Shown here: piece after piece, positions 26,067-34,707 of the stretch
Numbering within the stretch: position 1 is the first letter of the stretch
Layout of the letters: every line of letters starts with the position of its first letter
Assembly (NCBI RefSeq): GCF_003952725.1
Contig: NZ_CP032509.1
Span: 186,001 to 250,000 of the forward strand
DNA length: 64,000 nt
Direction: 5' to 3'
From: Georhizobium profundi
GTDB taxonomy: Bacteria; Pseudomonadota; Alphaproteobacteria; Rhizobiales; Rhizobiaceae
Program-made: the position numbers and the translations under genes
The notes under the pieces: generated by a model
The model's database searches: none
Told to the model about the DNA's origin: nothing
The model's input: the letters and a program-made list of their open reading frames with translations, nothing else

Positions 26067-26550
26067 TCATACGAACAAAGAGCCGATCGCCAAGGCGGCA
26101 ATCATCGTTCCGACTACGAGGGCCAGCGCGACCTCTCCCTTGCTTGCTCGCTCTTCACGGATGATCCATGTAAAAAAAGAGCGTCGCCGGAATCGCAACG
26201 ACAGCGCCGGTGACGGCTCCGGGGGAGTATTCCGCGAACATTACCCAGGTGGCGAGGTGAAAGAAGGCGTTGACGAAAAACTGCCACTGAAAGGCCATCG
26301 TCAGCACGACCCACTGGGCAGCCCCCGCCCTCCACGCGCAGACCAGCACCAGGAGAAAAAGCGGTATGTGGTTCGCTGCGAAAGCCTCGGTGGTCTCCGG
26401 CCCGAAGTTCCTTGTGACCCAGGCCGCAAATCCGGGCAGCTCTTATAGCGTGTGAAGGACAAACACAATGTAAGGCAGGAGGAAAGGCAGTTCCCTGTAG
26501 CCGAAGCCGCTACCGCTTTTGTCGGACTGCGAAAGGTTGATGGTCGCCAT
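26067..26550 (-). pseudogene. Broken HXXEE-domain membrane protein
   Basis: The ATG at 26550 has a strong AAAAGGAG Shine-Dalgarno and reads as an HXXEE protein, but codon 36 is TAA (26445-26443). It falls exactly on the first Glu of the signature: His-Thr-Leu-stop-Glu. The same frame then continues for 95 codons of membrane protein. At an A7 run on the plus strand (26172-26178; T7 in the gene) the frame is lost; removing one base restores a terminal helix ending at 26067. Full length would be about 160 residues. The two lesions make it a pseudogene unless sequencing errors are involved. A MerR-type promoter lies upstream at 26727-26757. Confidence 0.8.
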
Positions 26551-26726
26551 TTTTCGACTCCTTTTGGCAAGGCGACGAAAGCTTCACTGAAACCGCCGAA
26601 GCCCTTGCGCGATGAATGCACTGCCGAGACTGCCTGGTAACCCCATCGCGATGGCATTCTGGTTGATCTACCTGTGACCAGCACACTACCGGGTACAGAC
26701 ATTGTGGCTCGGCTGCGATATCGAGA
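26551..26726. other. Leader of the broken HXXEE gene
   Basis: These 176 bp separate the HXXEE pseudogene start from its MerR-type promoter. No gene is seen. Together with the two promoters and the APC permease leader the gene-free stretch is 422 bp. Confidence 0.4.
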
Positions 26727-26757
26727 AGGCTAGCAGCTCTAGTCGCTAGAGGAGCAA
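26727..26757 (-). promoter_or_regulatory. MerR-type promoter facing the HXXEE pseudogene
   Basis: On the minus strand: -35 TTGCTC, 19-bp spacer CTCTAGCGACTAGAGCTGC, -10 TAGCCT. The -35 and dyad are nearly the same as those at 17332-17362, which serve the intact HXXEE gene, so promoter and gene type travel together. Confidence 0.72.
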
Positions 26758-26880
26758 GGGGGAATGTTCTATCGGGCACTCGGGCCCGGTAGGGTCGGGA
26801 ACCAGCATAGAGATCTTGCCTTGACGCCGTGTCTCTCGCCGCGTGGTGAGACCCGATCCCTCGGCAGTTGTCGTTTTCGG

Positions 26881-26911
26881 TTGAACCTCTAGCAGGTCGA
26901 GGTCCTAGAAA
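26881..26911 (+). promoter_or_regulatory. MerR-type promoter of the APC permease gene
   Basis: -35 TTGAAC, 19-bp spacer CTCTAGCAGGTCGAGGTCC, -10 TAGAAA, 61 bp before the chosen permease start. The frame of the permease is open through this element, so the longest possible start (26868) would lie upstream of the promoter and is unlikely. Confidence 0.82.
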
Positions 26912-26972
26912 TCCACTGACCGTTTTGTCGGAAGCGCACGAACGGCGTTCGAGATATCCGATCGAGGCAAGG

Positions 26973-28313
26973 ATGCGAGGAAAGATGTCGAGCAGCGGAA
27001 ACGAGCATCCAGCGCTGGCCAAGTCGCTCGGCGTTGTACGGCTGTCGCTCTATGGAGTCGGCACGATCATCGGTGCCGGGATCTATTCCGTCATCGCGCC
27101 GGCGGCCGGGGCAGCGGGCGATGCCATCTGGCTGAGCTTCGTGCTTGCCGCCGTGATATCGGCATTTTCCGGCCTGTCCTATGCTGAAATCGCCTCGGCG
27201 CTTCCAGGTGCTGGTGCGGAACATAACTTCCTGCGTAAGACGTTTCCTTCGTTTCCGGCTCTGGCGTTCATGATCGGGCTGTTCATCGCCGTTCATGGCG
27301 CGGCTACCCTGGCAACGGTGGCGCTCACCTTCGGCAACTACGCGCAGACACTCCTTCCGTTTGCGCCCGTCATCGTTGCCATTGCGCTCATGGGCGTCGC
27401 CACGATGATCAATATTGCCGGGATCGGCAAGGCGGCTTTCGTCAGCGCGGCCCTGACCGTTCTCCAGGTTTCATGTCTCGTGGGCTTTGCACTGTTCGCC
27501 ATACCATCTGGCAGCAGGAGCTTGCAGGACGTCTCGGTCTGGCCCGACAATCCCGCCGGCATCCTTCAGGGTGCGGCTATCCTGTTCTTTATCTACTCCG
27601 GCTACGAGCACATGGCTTCCCTCTCGGAAGAGGCCAAGCGTCCCGACCGCGATTTGTGGCGCGCTTTCATGATCGCGCTGGGCATCACCACCGTCGTCTA
27701 CATGGCCGTGATCTTCGGAGTTCTGAGCCTGATGAGCGCCGACAGTCTTGCAGGTTCCCAATCTCCGCTCGCCGATGCGGCCGCGCAACTGGGCGGCTCT
27801 TTCGGCATGATCATCATCGCTGCCGCCCTCATCGCTACCGCGAACGCCGTCGTGAGTTCCTCGCTGTCGGGGAGCAGGCTCCTCTTCGGCATGGCCCGCG
27901 ACGGCGATCTTCCCAGTCCCCTATCCAGAACCCTGGGCTTCAGTCGCAGCCCGTGGATCGCCGCACTGATCTATCTCGTGATCGCATGCGCCTTCGTAGC
28001 CGTCGGGGAAATCGCGTTTGTCGCAAGCCTGTCCTCGCTGGGAGTGACCCTTGTCTTCGCCGCGATCAATACGGCCGTGATCGTCCTGAGGTTTACACAG
28101 CCCGACCTCGAGCGGCCTTTCCGGCTGCCATCGATCGCGAACGTGCCGCCGACGGCGGTCCTGGGAGTGGTGACCTCACTCCTGCTGGCCACTCAATATG
28201 ATTGGGCCGTCTATCTGACGTTCGCCGGCGTGTTCGTACTTGGCGCGGTGCCGTACGTGTTTATCCGACGGCGGGGAAGCGCGACAACGCGGGCGAGCGG
28301 TGGTGAACCCTAG
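26973..28313 (+). CDS. APC-family amino acid/polyamine permease
   Basis: 446 residues with twelve membrane helices. The first helix carries the APC substrate motif GTIIGAGIYS, and the sixth region has FIYSGYEHMASLSEE. The substrate cannot be told from sequence. ATG 26973 and ATG 26985 are both possible starts. It follows a MerR-type promoter, which is unusual for an amino acid transporter; import of a thiol or polyamine precursor is one possible reason (inference). Confidence 0.88.
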   Translation: MRGKMSSSGNEHPALAKSLGVVRLSLYGVGTIIGAGIYSVIAPAAGAAGDAIWLSFVLAAVISAFSGLSYAEIASALPGAGAEHNFLRKTFPSFPALAFMIGLFIAVHGAATLATVALTFGNYAQTLLPFAPVIVAIALMGVATMINIAGIGKAAFVSAALTVLQVSCLVGFALFAIPSGSRSLQDVSVWPDNPAGILQGAAILFFIYSGYEHMASLSEEAKRPDRDLWRAFMIALGITTVVYMAVIFGVLSLMSADSLAGSQSPLADAAAQLGGSFGMIIIAAALIATANAVVSSSLSGSRLLFGMARDGDLPSPLSRTLGFSRSPWIAALIYLVIACAFVAVGEIAFVASLSSLGVTLVFAAINTAVIVLRFTQPDLERPFRLPSIANVPPTAVLGVVTSLLLATQYDWAVYLTFAGVFVLGAVPYVFIRRRGSATTRASGGEP

Positions 28314-28356
28314 AGCCGAGGCCGGTTGCCGGGACCTCAGCGACGTGGTCGGGCTC

Positions 28357-28387
28357 TTGCACCTCATCCTGCTAGAGGTTGCATAAA
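28357..28387 (+). promoter_or_regulatory. MerR-type promoter upstream of ccmF
   Basis: -35 TTGCAC, 19-bp spacer CTCATCCTGCTAGAGGTTG, -10 CATAAA. It lies 44 bp after the APC permease stop and 179 bp before ccmF, so ccmF has its own promoter of the same class. Confidence 0.75.
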
Positions 28388-28565
28388 GGGCTTGGTCGGG
28401 TCGGCGACATCGGTTTGCTCCGCCATTCCTGGCTGTTGATCGGAGAAGGGAGTTGGCGTTGGCGAACCCGGTGCTCATGCGTACGGACCGCCCCGTCGCG
28501 GCGAAACGGTTTGCGCGCGCGATCTCCAACTGTATTGCCCCTCGGAGGCTGCTCGGGACATCGCC

Positions 28566-30557
28566 ATGATTGTTGAGTTGGGACATTTCGCGCTCGTGCT
28601 GGCATGTGTTCTGGCCACGGTGCAATTCTTCATACCGTGGATCGGCACGCAACTGGGCGACGATCGCCTCATGGCCGTTGCCAGGCCGGCTTCGGTTGCG
28701 GTTTTCGGTTTCGTCGCGCTGTCGTTCGCCGCGCTCACGGCAGCCTATGTCACCTCGGACTTCTCCGTTCAGAATGTCTGGGAGAATTCGCATTCGCTGA
28801 AGCCGATGCTTTTCAAGGTCACCGGGGTTTGGGGAAACCACGAGGGCTCGATGCTGCTCTGGGTCCTGATCCTGGCATTCTTCGGCGCACTTGTGGCGTG
28901 GTTCAGCGACAATCTACCGGCCAGCCTGCGCACGAATGTACTGGCTGTGCAGGGTCTGGTCGGAGCCGCCTTCCTTCTGTTCATTCTCGCCACATCGAAC
29001 CCGTTCGCTCGAATCAACCCCGCACCGATCGAGGGCCGCGACCTCAACCCGATCCTGCAGGACATCGGGCTCGCGATCCATCCACCACTGCTCTATCTCG
29101 GCTATGTCGGCTTCTCGGTCTGCTTCTCCTTTGCGGTCGCGGCGCTGATCGAGGGCCGTATCGATGCCGCCTGGGCGCGCTGGGTGCGGCCGTGGACCCT
29201 TGCGGCCTGGTTGTTCCTGACGGGCGGTATCGCGATGGGCTCCTACTGGGCCTACTACGAGCTTGGCTGGGGCGGCTGGTGGTTCTGGGACCCGGTCGAA
29301 AACGCCTCGTTCCTGCCGTGGCTGTCCGGCACTGCGCTTCTTCACTCGGCGATCGTGATGGAGCGGCGCTCGGCGCTGAAGATCTGGACGCTGCTGCTCG
29401 CCATCCTCACCTTCTCGCTGTCTCTGCTCGGCACCTTCCTCGTGCGCTCCGGCGTGCTGACCTCCGTCCATGCTTTCGCCACAGATCCGGCGCGCGGCGT
29501 CTTCATCCTGATGATCCTGATCGCCTTGATTGGCGGCTCGCTGGCGCTGTTCGCCGCGCGCGCTTCGACACTGACGCAGGGCGGGCTGTTCCACCCCGTT
29601 TCGCGCGAGGGCGCACTGGTGCTCAACAACCTGTTCCTGACCACGGCGGCGGCCACGGTGCTGATCGGCACGCTCTATCCGCTACTGATCGAGGCGGTCA
29701 CCGGCGACAAGATCTCGGTCGGCGCGCCGTTCTTCAACCTCACCTTCATCCCCCTCATGATCCCACTGCTTCTGGCCGTGCCGTTCGGGCCGCTGCTGGC
29801 CTGGAAGCGCGGCGACCTCTACGCCGTGGCCCAGCGCCTCTACTTCGCCCTCGGCGCGGCGCTGCTGACGGCGCTCGTGGTCTTCTTCTTCGTGGAAGGC
29901 AAAGGGGCGCTCGCCGCATTCGGCGTCGGCCTTGCCGTCTGGCTGATGCTGGGCGCGCTGACCGATCTGACGCTGAAGGCAGGCATCGGCAGCGTGGGTG
30001 CGGCAGTGGCGTGGAAGCGATTCAAGGGCCTACCGCGCTCGGTTTACGGCACTGCTGCGGCACATTTCGGGTTGGGCGTGACGGTGCTGGGCATCGCCGC
30101 CGTCACCTCGCTTGAGATTGAGCGAATCGTCGTGATGCAACCCGGCGACACGATGCCGATCGCCGGATATACGTTGCGTTTCGATGGTATCGCGCCGCAT
30201 CGCGGCCCGAACTTCACCGAGGAGCAGGGCCGCTTCGTCTATCTCGACAGCGATGGCCGGCAACGCGGCGAGATAGTCTCGTCCAAGCGTCTCTACACCG
30301 CGCGCCAGATGCCGACCACGGAAGCAGGCATCGCCACCCGCGGATTCAGCCAGCTCTACGTCTCGCTCGGCGACCCCACCCCCGATGGCGGCGTCGTGGT
30401 GCGCGTATGGTGGAAGCCGCTGGTGCTGCTGCTCTGGCTCGGCGGCGTGGCGATGATGGCTGGTGGCGCGATATCGCTGTTCGATCGTCGGTTTCGGGTC
30501 GGCGCGCCGAGTCGAAATCGGATCGCACTCGCCCGATCGGATGTCCCAGCGGAGTGA
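28566..30557 (+). CDS. ccmF: Cytochrome c-type biogenesis protein CcmF
   Basis: 663 residues, the usual length. It has about fifteen membrane helices, the WWD heme-handling block (GWGGWWFWDPVENASFLPW) and several conserved His residues (for example in GNHEGSMLLW). CcmF is the core of the heme lyase that attaches heme to apocytochromes c, normally encoded with ccmE, ccmG and ccmH. Here it is alone except for a TlpA-like thioredoxin convergent on the other strand. It may be a second copy adapted to metal stress (inference). Confidence 0.93.
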   Translation: MIVELGHFALVLACVLATVQFFIPWIGTQLGDDRLMAVARPASVAVFGFVALSFAALTAAYVTSDFSVQNVWENSHSLKPMLFKVTGVWGNHEGSMLLWVLILAFFGALVAWFSDNLPASLRTNVLAVQGLVGAAFLLFILATSNPFARINPAPIEGRDLNPILQDIGLAIHPPLLYLGYVGFSVCFSFAVAALIEGRIDAAWARWVRPWTLAAWLFLTGGIAMGSYWAYYELGWGGWWFWDPVENASFLPWLSGTALLHSAIVMERRSALKIWTLLLAILTFSLSLLGTFLVRSGVLTSVHAFATDPARGVFILMILIALIGGSLALFAARASTLTQGGLFHPVSREGALVLNNLFLTTAAATVLIGTLYPLLIEAVTGDKISVGAPFFNLTFIPLMIPLLLAVPFGPLLAWKRGDLYAVAQRLYFALGAALLTALVVFFFVEGKGALAAFGVGLAVWLMLGALTDLTLKAGIGSVGAAVAWKRFKGLPRSVYGTAAAHFGLGVTVLGIAAVTSLEIERIVVMQPGDTMPIAGYTLRFDGIAPHRGPNFTEEQGRFVYLDSDGRQRGEIVSSKRLYTARQMPTTEAGIATRGFSQLYVSLGDPTPDGGVVVRVWWKPLVLLLWLGGVAMMAGGAISLFDRRFRVGAPSRNRIALARSDVPAE

Positions 30558-30628
30558 CGGCGCCTGTGTCGCAGCAACTCTAGCTCGATATTCGCGCAAC
30601 CGGCCAGGTTGGACAGCCTGACAGCAGT

Positions 30629-31294
30629 TCACATCGCAGCTTCGATAAGCCGCTTGGCATCGTCGCTGGCCCATTCGGCAGGGCCATTCATGTGGGCGAG
30701 AAGGCATCCCTCCTCGTCTACCAACAACGTAACCGGCAGGCCGATGGCGAGCCCTCGGCGCTTCAAGTTGTTGAAGAGCGCGAGCGTGGAGTCTCGATAA
30801 TAGGTGAGCTCGTCGATGCCGATCTCTTGCAGAAAGGCCTTCGGCCTCTCATCGCCGCCGGTATCGAGGTTGACGGCCACCACTTCGAAGTCCGGGCCGC
30901 CGATCGTGGCCTGCAGTTCGTTTAAGGCGGGCATTTCTTCCCGGCAGGGCGCGCACCACGTCGCCCAGAGATTGATGAGCAGTGTCTTGCCGGCCAGCTC
31001 CGCGACAGTCATGGCAGCGCCATCAGGCCCGTTGAACGCGAGGCTGCTCATCGAAAGCGGAGGATCGGCCGGAAGCATCGCCGCCACCTCTCCTTGGGCA
31101 GCCTTGTCGACAGCCGCGATCTTGTCGTCACGCGCAGGGCAGCTTTGGGTCCGATCGGAGGCGGTGGCTGATTGCCGCCCGCTACCAAAAGGGCCACCGA
31201 ACACGTAGACGCCGACTGCGCCGGCACTCATCCCGGCAAGAATTGCAGATGCCATCAACACTCCGGTCGGCAGGCGGAATTTTCCCTGTGCCAT
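30629..31294 (-). CDS. TlpA/CcmG-like membrane-anchored thioredoxin
   Basis: 221 residues: one N-terminal anchor (about 12-32), a linker with an extra Cys52, then a TlpA-type thioredoxin domain with active site WCAPC (Cys114, Cys117) and a VTLLVDEEG cis-proline region. Such proteins reduce apocytochrome c cysteines or the CuA cysteines. The chosen ATG (31294) gives a standard anchor; the frame is open 104 codons further without a plausible N-terminus. It converges with ccmF, a natural functional partner. Confidence 0.9.
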   Translation of the reverse strand: MAQGKFRLPTGVLMASAILAGMSAGAVGVYVFGGPFGSGRQSATASDRTQSCPARDDKIAAVDKAAQGEVAAMLPADPPLSMSSLAFNGPDGAAMTVAELAGKTLLINLWATWCAPCREEMPALNELQATIGGPDFEVVAVNLDTGGDERPKAFLQEIGIDELTYYRDSTLALFNNLKRRGLAIGLPVTLLVDEEGCLLAHMNGPAEWASDDAKRLIEAAM

Positions 31295-31619
31295 CTCTCG
31301 ATCCGATAAGAAAGAGCGGGTCTCATCTCCATCATGAGTGTAAACGATCCTGGCTACCTGGATGTCAATGCGCTTGTTGCCGCCAGCAAGCGGGTCGGAC
31401 GGGGCTGGCGGCGTCAACCGACGCTGAAAATCTGAGTGTACGCAAGACCTGGACTCTGGGAGCACCTTCACACACTCTGGCCGCCGGATTCGTGCTCCTG
31501 ATTCTCCCGGTCGGCCTCCCAGATTCGAACGCAACAGATCGGGTATTCTATAGGAGCAGCAGAAGTCGCCTAGTTGGCGAGCGCAAATGGGGTTCGCCCC
31601 ATCCACATATTCTTCTGCG
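31295..31619. other. Intergenic, no gene seen
   Basis: 325 bp upstream of the TlpA-like gene and downstream of the pseudoazurin remnant. Open frames here lack ribosome sites and family features. No MerR-type element was found for the TlpA-like gene. Confidence 0.5.
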
Positions 31620-32078
31620 CTAGGTGGTCGGAACGGCGGCTAGGAGCTCGTCAAAAAGTTGCTTGGCCCTGGGCGGATGCCTCACCGCTCCGGCCTCCTC
31701 TAGGTTGGTTGGGGCGCCCACTGAGATCAGCATCACCATCCCCATGCCATAGTGCGGCGTACATTTGACCCCATAGAGGCCTTCCCCTTCGAGGTTGATA
31801 GTGACCTACTCGTTGAGCTTGCTCTTGAAGGGCTTTGCGTCGGCAGGCAACATCCCCGCGATACTCTCGGCATTGTGGGATTTGTCGGTCGGAACGAAGG
31901 TGACGGTGTCACCGGGAGCGGCGGCGACGAAGTCGGGCTCATAGCGTCTCTCGAAGCTCTCCAGACCGACCATTTCAAGGTATCGGGAGACGACATTCAT
32001 CCCCTTGTGACGCGCGCCGAACAGGATGTTAGGCGATGTCAACAGGGCCGCAGAACTGCCGAGTGATGCCGGGAGCAT
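31620..32078 (-). pseudogene. Pseudoazurin (blue copper protein) with an in-frame stop
   Basis: One frame of 153 codons reads as pseudoazurin: [30 protein letters not shown], then a TAG at 31808-31806, then LYGVKCTPHYGMGM and a typical pseudoazurin tail. All four type-1 copper ligands are encoded: His of SHN, Cys of VKC, His of TPH and Met of GMGM. The TAG falls between the first His and the other three ligands, where family members usually have a Tyr or Asn codon. The N-terminus is also poor (a weak signal sequence and a lost first strand). Pseudoazurin carries electrons to nitrite or nitrous oxide reductases and peroxidases. Confidence 0.8.
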
Positions 32079-32151
32079 TCTCCTGCGTTTCCCGTCTGTC
32101 TAAGGGGGCTAATTCCTCGGGGCTCTTTCTAGTTCAACACAGCTTTGAAAC

Positions 32152-32182
32152 TTGATGCTCAAGGGGCTTGAGGTTTTATCAC
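32152..32182 (+). promoter_or_regulatory. MerR-type promoter upstream of the LysR gene
   Basis: -35 TTGATG, 19-bp spacer CTCAAGGGGCTTGAGGTTT with a clean CTCAAG/CTTGAG dyad, -10 TATCAC. It ends 74 bp before the LysR start. It is the last of the ten such elements and the one nearest the conjugation operon. Confidence 0.72.
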
Positions 32183-32256
32183 TGCAAATCGACTTTCGGA
32201 CCTGAGCACGCTTTTCGAAAGAAAAGCGCAGCGCATCAAACGTTGGAGGATAATCG

Positions 32257-33138
32257 GTGGAAGTGCGCCACCTCCGCTATATTGTCGCCACCGCCCGCAA
32301 CGGTAGCTTCAGTGCCGCCGCGCACGAGCTCAACGTCAAGCAGCCGATCGTTAGTAAGCGCATCAAGGAACTGGAGAGCGAGTTGGGCGTCGTGCTGTTC
32401 GACCGTTCCACAGCCGGGGCGCGACTGACGCCGACAGGGGAGGAATTTGTTGTCGCGGCCCGACGCATCCTTGAAGAAGCCGAGCGGCTGGGCGAACATA
32501 TGCGGGCGAGTGCTGCTGGCAAGCTCGGTCGAGTCGTCGTCGGGTTCTATAAGTCCCTTTCTACGGGAGGCTTCCGTACAGCTCTGCGTGGCTTCCGCCG
32601 ATGTTATCCCAAGATCGAGGTCGAGTTGGTCGAGTCGCCGTTTGTCGAGTTATCGGCCGGCGTGCTTTCAGGCACACTCGATACCGCGATCATCCTCGGC
32701 GATGCCGGCAAGTGCGACACTCTGGAAACTGTGGCGCTCTGGTCGGATCAACTTGTGGTTGCCCTGCCGGAAAACCATCCGCTCGCGGAGAAGCCGGTCA
32801 TCTATTGGCCGGAGCTGAAGCGCGAGCGCTTCATCATCACCCACCACGATCCCGGCCCAGACATCCGTGCCGTGCTGCTTCGCCACCTCGCCGCACCGTC
32901 CGACCACCCCGAGATCATCACTCGCCGCCTCAGCCGCGAAAGCCTGCTGAGCGAGGTCGCGGACGGCCAGGGCATCGCGCTGCAATGCGAATCCGCTGTC
33001 GGGCTTTCGGGCCTCGGCGTAGTGTTCCGCCCGCTGCACGACGGCAACGGGGCAACACGTCTCGGATACATCGCCTGCTGGAAGCCGGACAACATCAATC
33101 CCGTGCTGAAGACCTTCCTCGACGCCTTGAAGCCCTGA
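32257..33138 (+). CDS. LysR-family transcriptional regulator
   Basis: 293 residues: an N-terminal helix-turn-helix (FSAAAHELNVKQPIVSKRIKELE) and a LysR substrate-binding domain. The GTG start has a TTGGAGG Shine-Dalgarno. The effector is unknown. It lies between the MerR-type promoter at 32152-32182 and the trb operon on the same strand, 196 bp upstream of trbB, so it is a candidate regulator of transfer. Confidence 0.9.
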   Translation: MEVRHLRYIVATARNGSFSAAAHELNVKQPIVSKRIKELESELGVVLFDRSTAGARLTPTGEEFVVAARRILEEAERLGEHMRASAAGKLGRVVVGFYKSLSTGGFRTALRGFRRCYPKIEVELVESPFVELSAGVLSGTLDTAIILGDAGKCDTLETVALWSDQLVVALPENHPLAEKPVIYWPELKRERFIITHHDPGPDIRAVLLRHLAAPSDHPEIITRRLSRESLLSEVADGQGIALQCESAVGLSGLGVVFRPLHDGNGATRLGYIACWKPDNINPVLKTFLDALKP

Positions 33139-33334
33139 GCGTGATTCGGCCGGGCGGGCTTTTCCACGTGATCGACGCCAGATCGGCCGCCGCATGCTTC
33201 AAGTATTTTTTCGCTCGCCTACGACCGGCTACGAAATCGCAAATAATCTGGTTGCCCACCCATAGTTTGTGCCTTTCTTGATTGTCCCCGTCGCCATCCG
33301 ACCGTGAGTGCGGATGGCCGGAAACGGGGGCGGA

Positions 33335-34345
33335 ATGCCGGCGCATCGTCATCAGAATGAAGGCCAGAGCGCGGGATTGTCGCGAGGCGCGCGGATGCTG
33401 CGCACCGCGCTCGGCCCGGCCATCGCCCGCTATCTCGAAGACCCATCTATCGTCGAGGTGATGCTGAACCCGGACGGCCGCATCTGGGTCGATCGGCTGC
33501 GCGAGGGCCTCGTCGCCACCGGCGACATGCTGCTGCCGGCCGATGGCGAACGGATCGTGCGCCTGGTCGCGCACCATGTCGGCGCCGAGGTCCATCCCGG
33601 CAACCCACGCGTCTCGGCCGAATTACCCGAGACCGGCGAGCGCTTTGAGGGTCTTTTGCCTCCAGTCGCCACCGCGCCGGCCTTCGCCATCCGCAAGCCG
33701 GCCGTCGCCGTGTTCACCCTTTCTGACTACGTGGCCGCCGGCATCATGACCGCCACCCAGGCCGAGGTGCTGCGGCTCGCGGTCGAGAGGCGCAAGAACG
33801 TGCTGGTCGCCGGCGGCACCTCGACCGGGAAGACCACGCTCACGAACGCGCTGCTCGCCGAAGTCGCCAAGACCGACGACCGCGTAGTGCTGATCGAGGA
33901 CACGCGCGAGCTGCAATGCGCCGCGCCCAACCTCGTGGCGCTGCGCACCAGGGAAGGCATCGCCTCGCTCTCCGATCTCGTGAAGTCGTCGCTGCGGCTG
34001 CGGCCAGACCGCATCCCGATCGGAGAGGTTCGTGGCAGCGAGGCCCTCGACCTGCTCAAAGCGTGGGGCACCGGCCATCCGGGCGGCATCGGCACCATCC
34101 ACGCAAATACCGCGATCGGGGCGCTGCGCCGACTGGAGCAGCTCGTACAGGAGGCTGTGGTCACGGTCCCGCGTGCGCTAATCGCCGACACGATCGACCT
34201 GATCGCCGTGCTCTCCGGTCGCGGCTCGGCCCGCCGCCTCGCGGAGATCGCCCTTGTCGAAGGGCTCGATCCCGCCACCGGCGACTACCGCACCCTCCAC
34301 GCAACGCTCGAAACCCCCAGCCCCACACAAGGAGACTCCGCATGA
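33335..34345 (+). CDS. trbB: TrbB, conjugation ATPase (VirB11-like)
   Basis: 336 residues: an N-terminal domain, then a RecA-like ATPase with Walker [11 protein letters not shown], an Asp box [10 protein letters not shown] and the VirB11 motif [19 protein letters not shown]. TrbB is a hexameric cytoplasmic ATPase powering pilus assembly and substrate transfer. I prefer the ATG at 33335, which has a GGGGGCGG site; GTG 33308 and ATG 33314 are also in frame. It is the first gene of the trb operon and its stop overlaps trbC (ATGA). Confidence 0.93.
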   Translation: MPAHRHQNEGQSAGLSRGARMLRTALGPAIARYLEDPSIVEVMLNPDGRIWVDRLREGLVATGDMLLPADGERIVRLVAHHVGAEVHPGNPRVSAELPETGERFEGLLPPVATAPAFAIRKPAVAVFTLSDYVAAGIMTATQAEVLRLAVERRKNVLVAGGTSTGKTTLTNALLAEVAKTDDRVVLIEDTRELQCAAPNLVALRTREGIASLSDLVKSSLRLRPDRIPIGEVRGSEALDLLKAWGTGHPGGIGTIHANTAIGALRRLEQLVQEAVVTVPRALIADTIDLIAVLSGRGSARRLAEIALVEGLDPATGDYRTLHATLETPSPTQGDSA

Positions 34346-34707
34346 CGACGAAGCCCGATCCGATCCGCAGCCTGCGCAGCCGGCTGCTTTCCGGCACGTT
34401 CCTGGACAGCCTCGGCACGGCCGGCATCACCGCCGCCGGGCTGCTCTACACCGCGCCCGCCTGGGCGGCCGGCTCCTCGATGCCGTGGGAGGAGCCGCTT
34501 CAGCAGATCCTCGAATCCATCGAGGGGCCGGTCGCCAAGATTGTCGCCGTCATCATCATCATCGTCACCGGCCTGACGCTCGCCTTCGGCGATACGGGCG
34601 GCGGCTTCCGCAAGCTGATCCAGATCGTGTTCGGCCTGTCGATCGCCTTCGCGGCCAGCTCCTTCTTCCTGTCCTTCTTCTCCTTCGGCGGCGGGGCGCT
34701 GGCGTGA
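34342..34707 (+). CDS. trbC: TrbC, conjugative pilin
   Basis: 121 residues: a long signal region ending PAWAAG, then two hydrophobic helices separated by a short polar loop (GDTGGGFRK), the VirB2/TrbC pilin layout. In the RP4 system the product is trimmed and cyclised by a peptidase. Its start overlaps the trbB stop and it has an AAGGAG Shine-Dalgarno. Confidence 0.9.
   Translation: MTTKPDPIRSLRSRLLSGTFLDSLGTAGITAAGLLYTAPAWAAGSSMPWEEPLQQILESIEGPVAKIVAVIIIIVTGLTLAFGDTGGGFRKLIQIVFGLSIAFAASSFFLSFFSFGGGALA

Noticed and set aside
30560..30605. An eleventh MerR-type promoter near AACTCTAGCTCGATATTCG
   Set aside because: No TTG-type -35 at the right distance on either strand and the dyad is poor.
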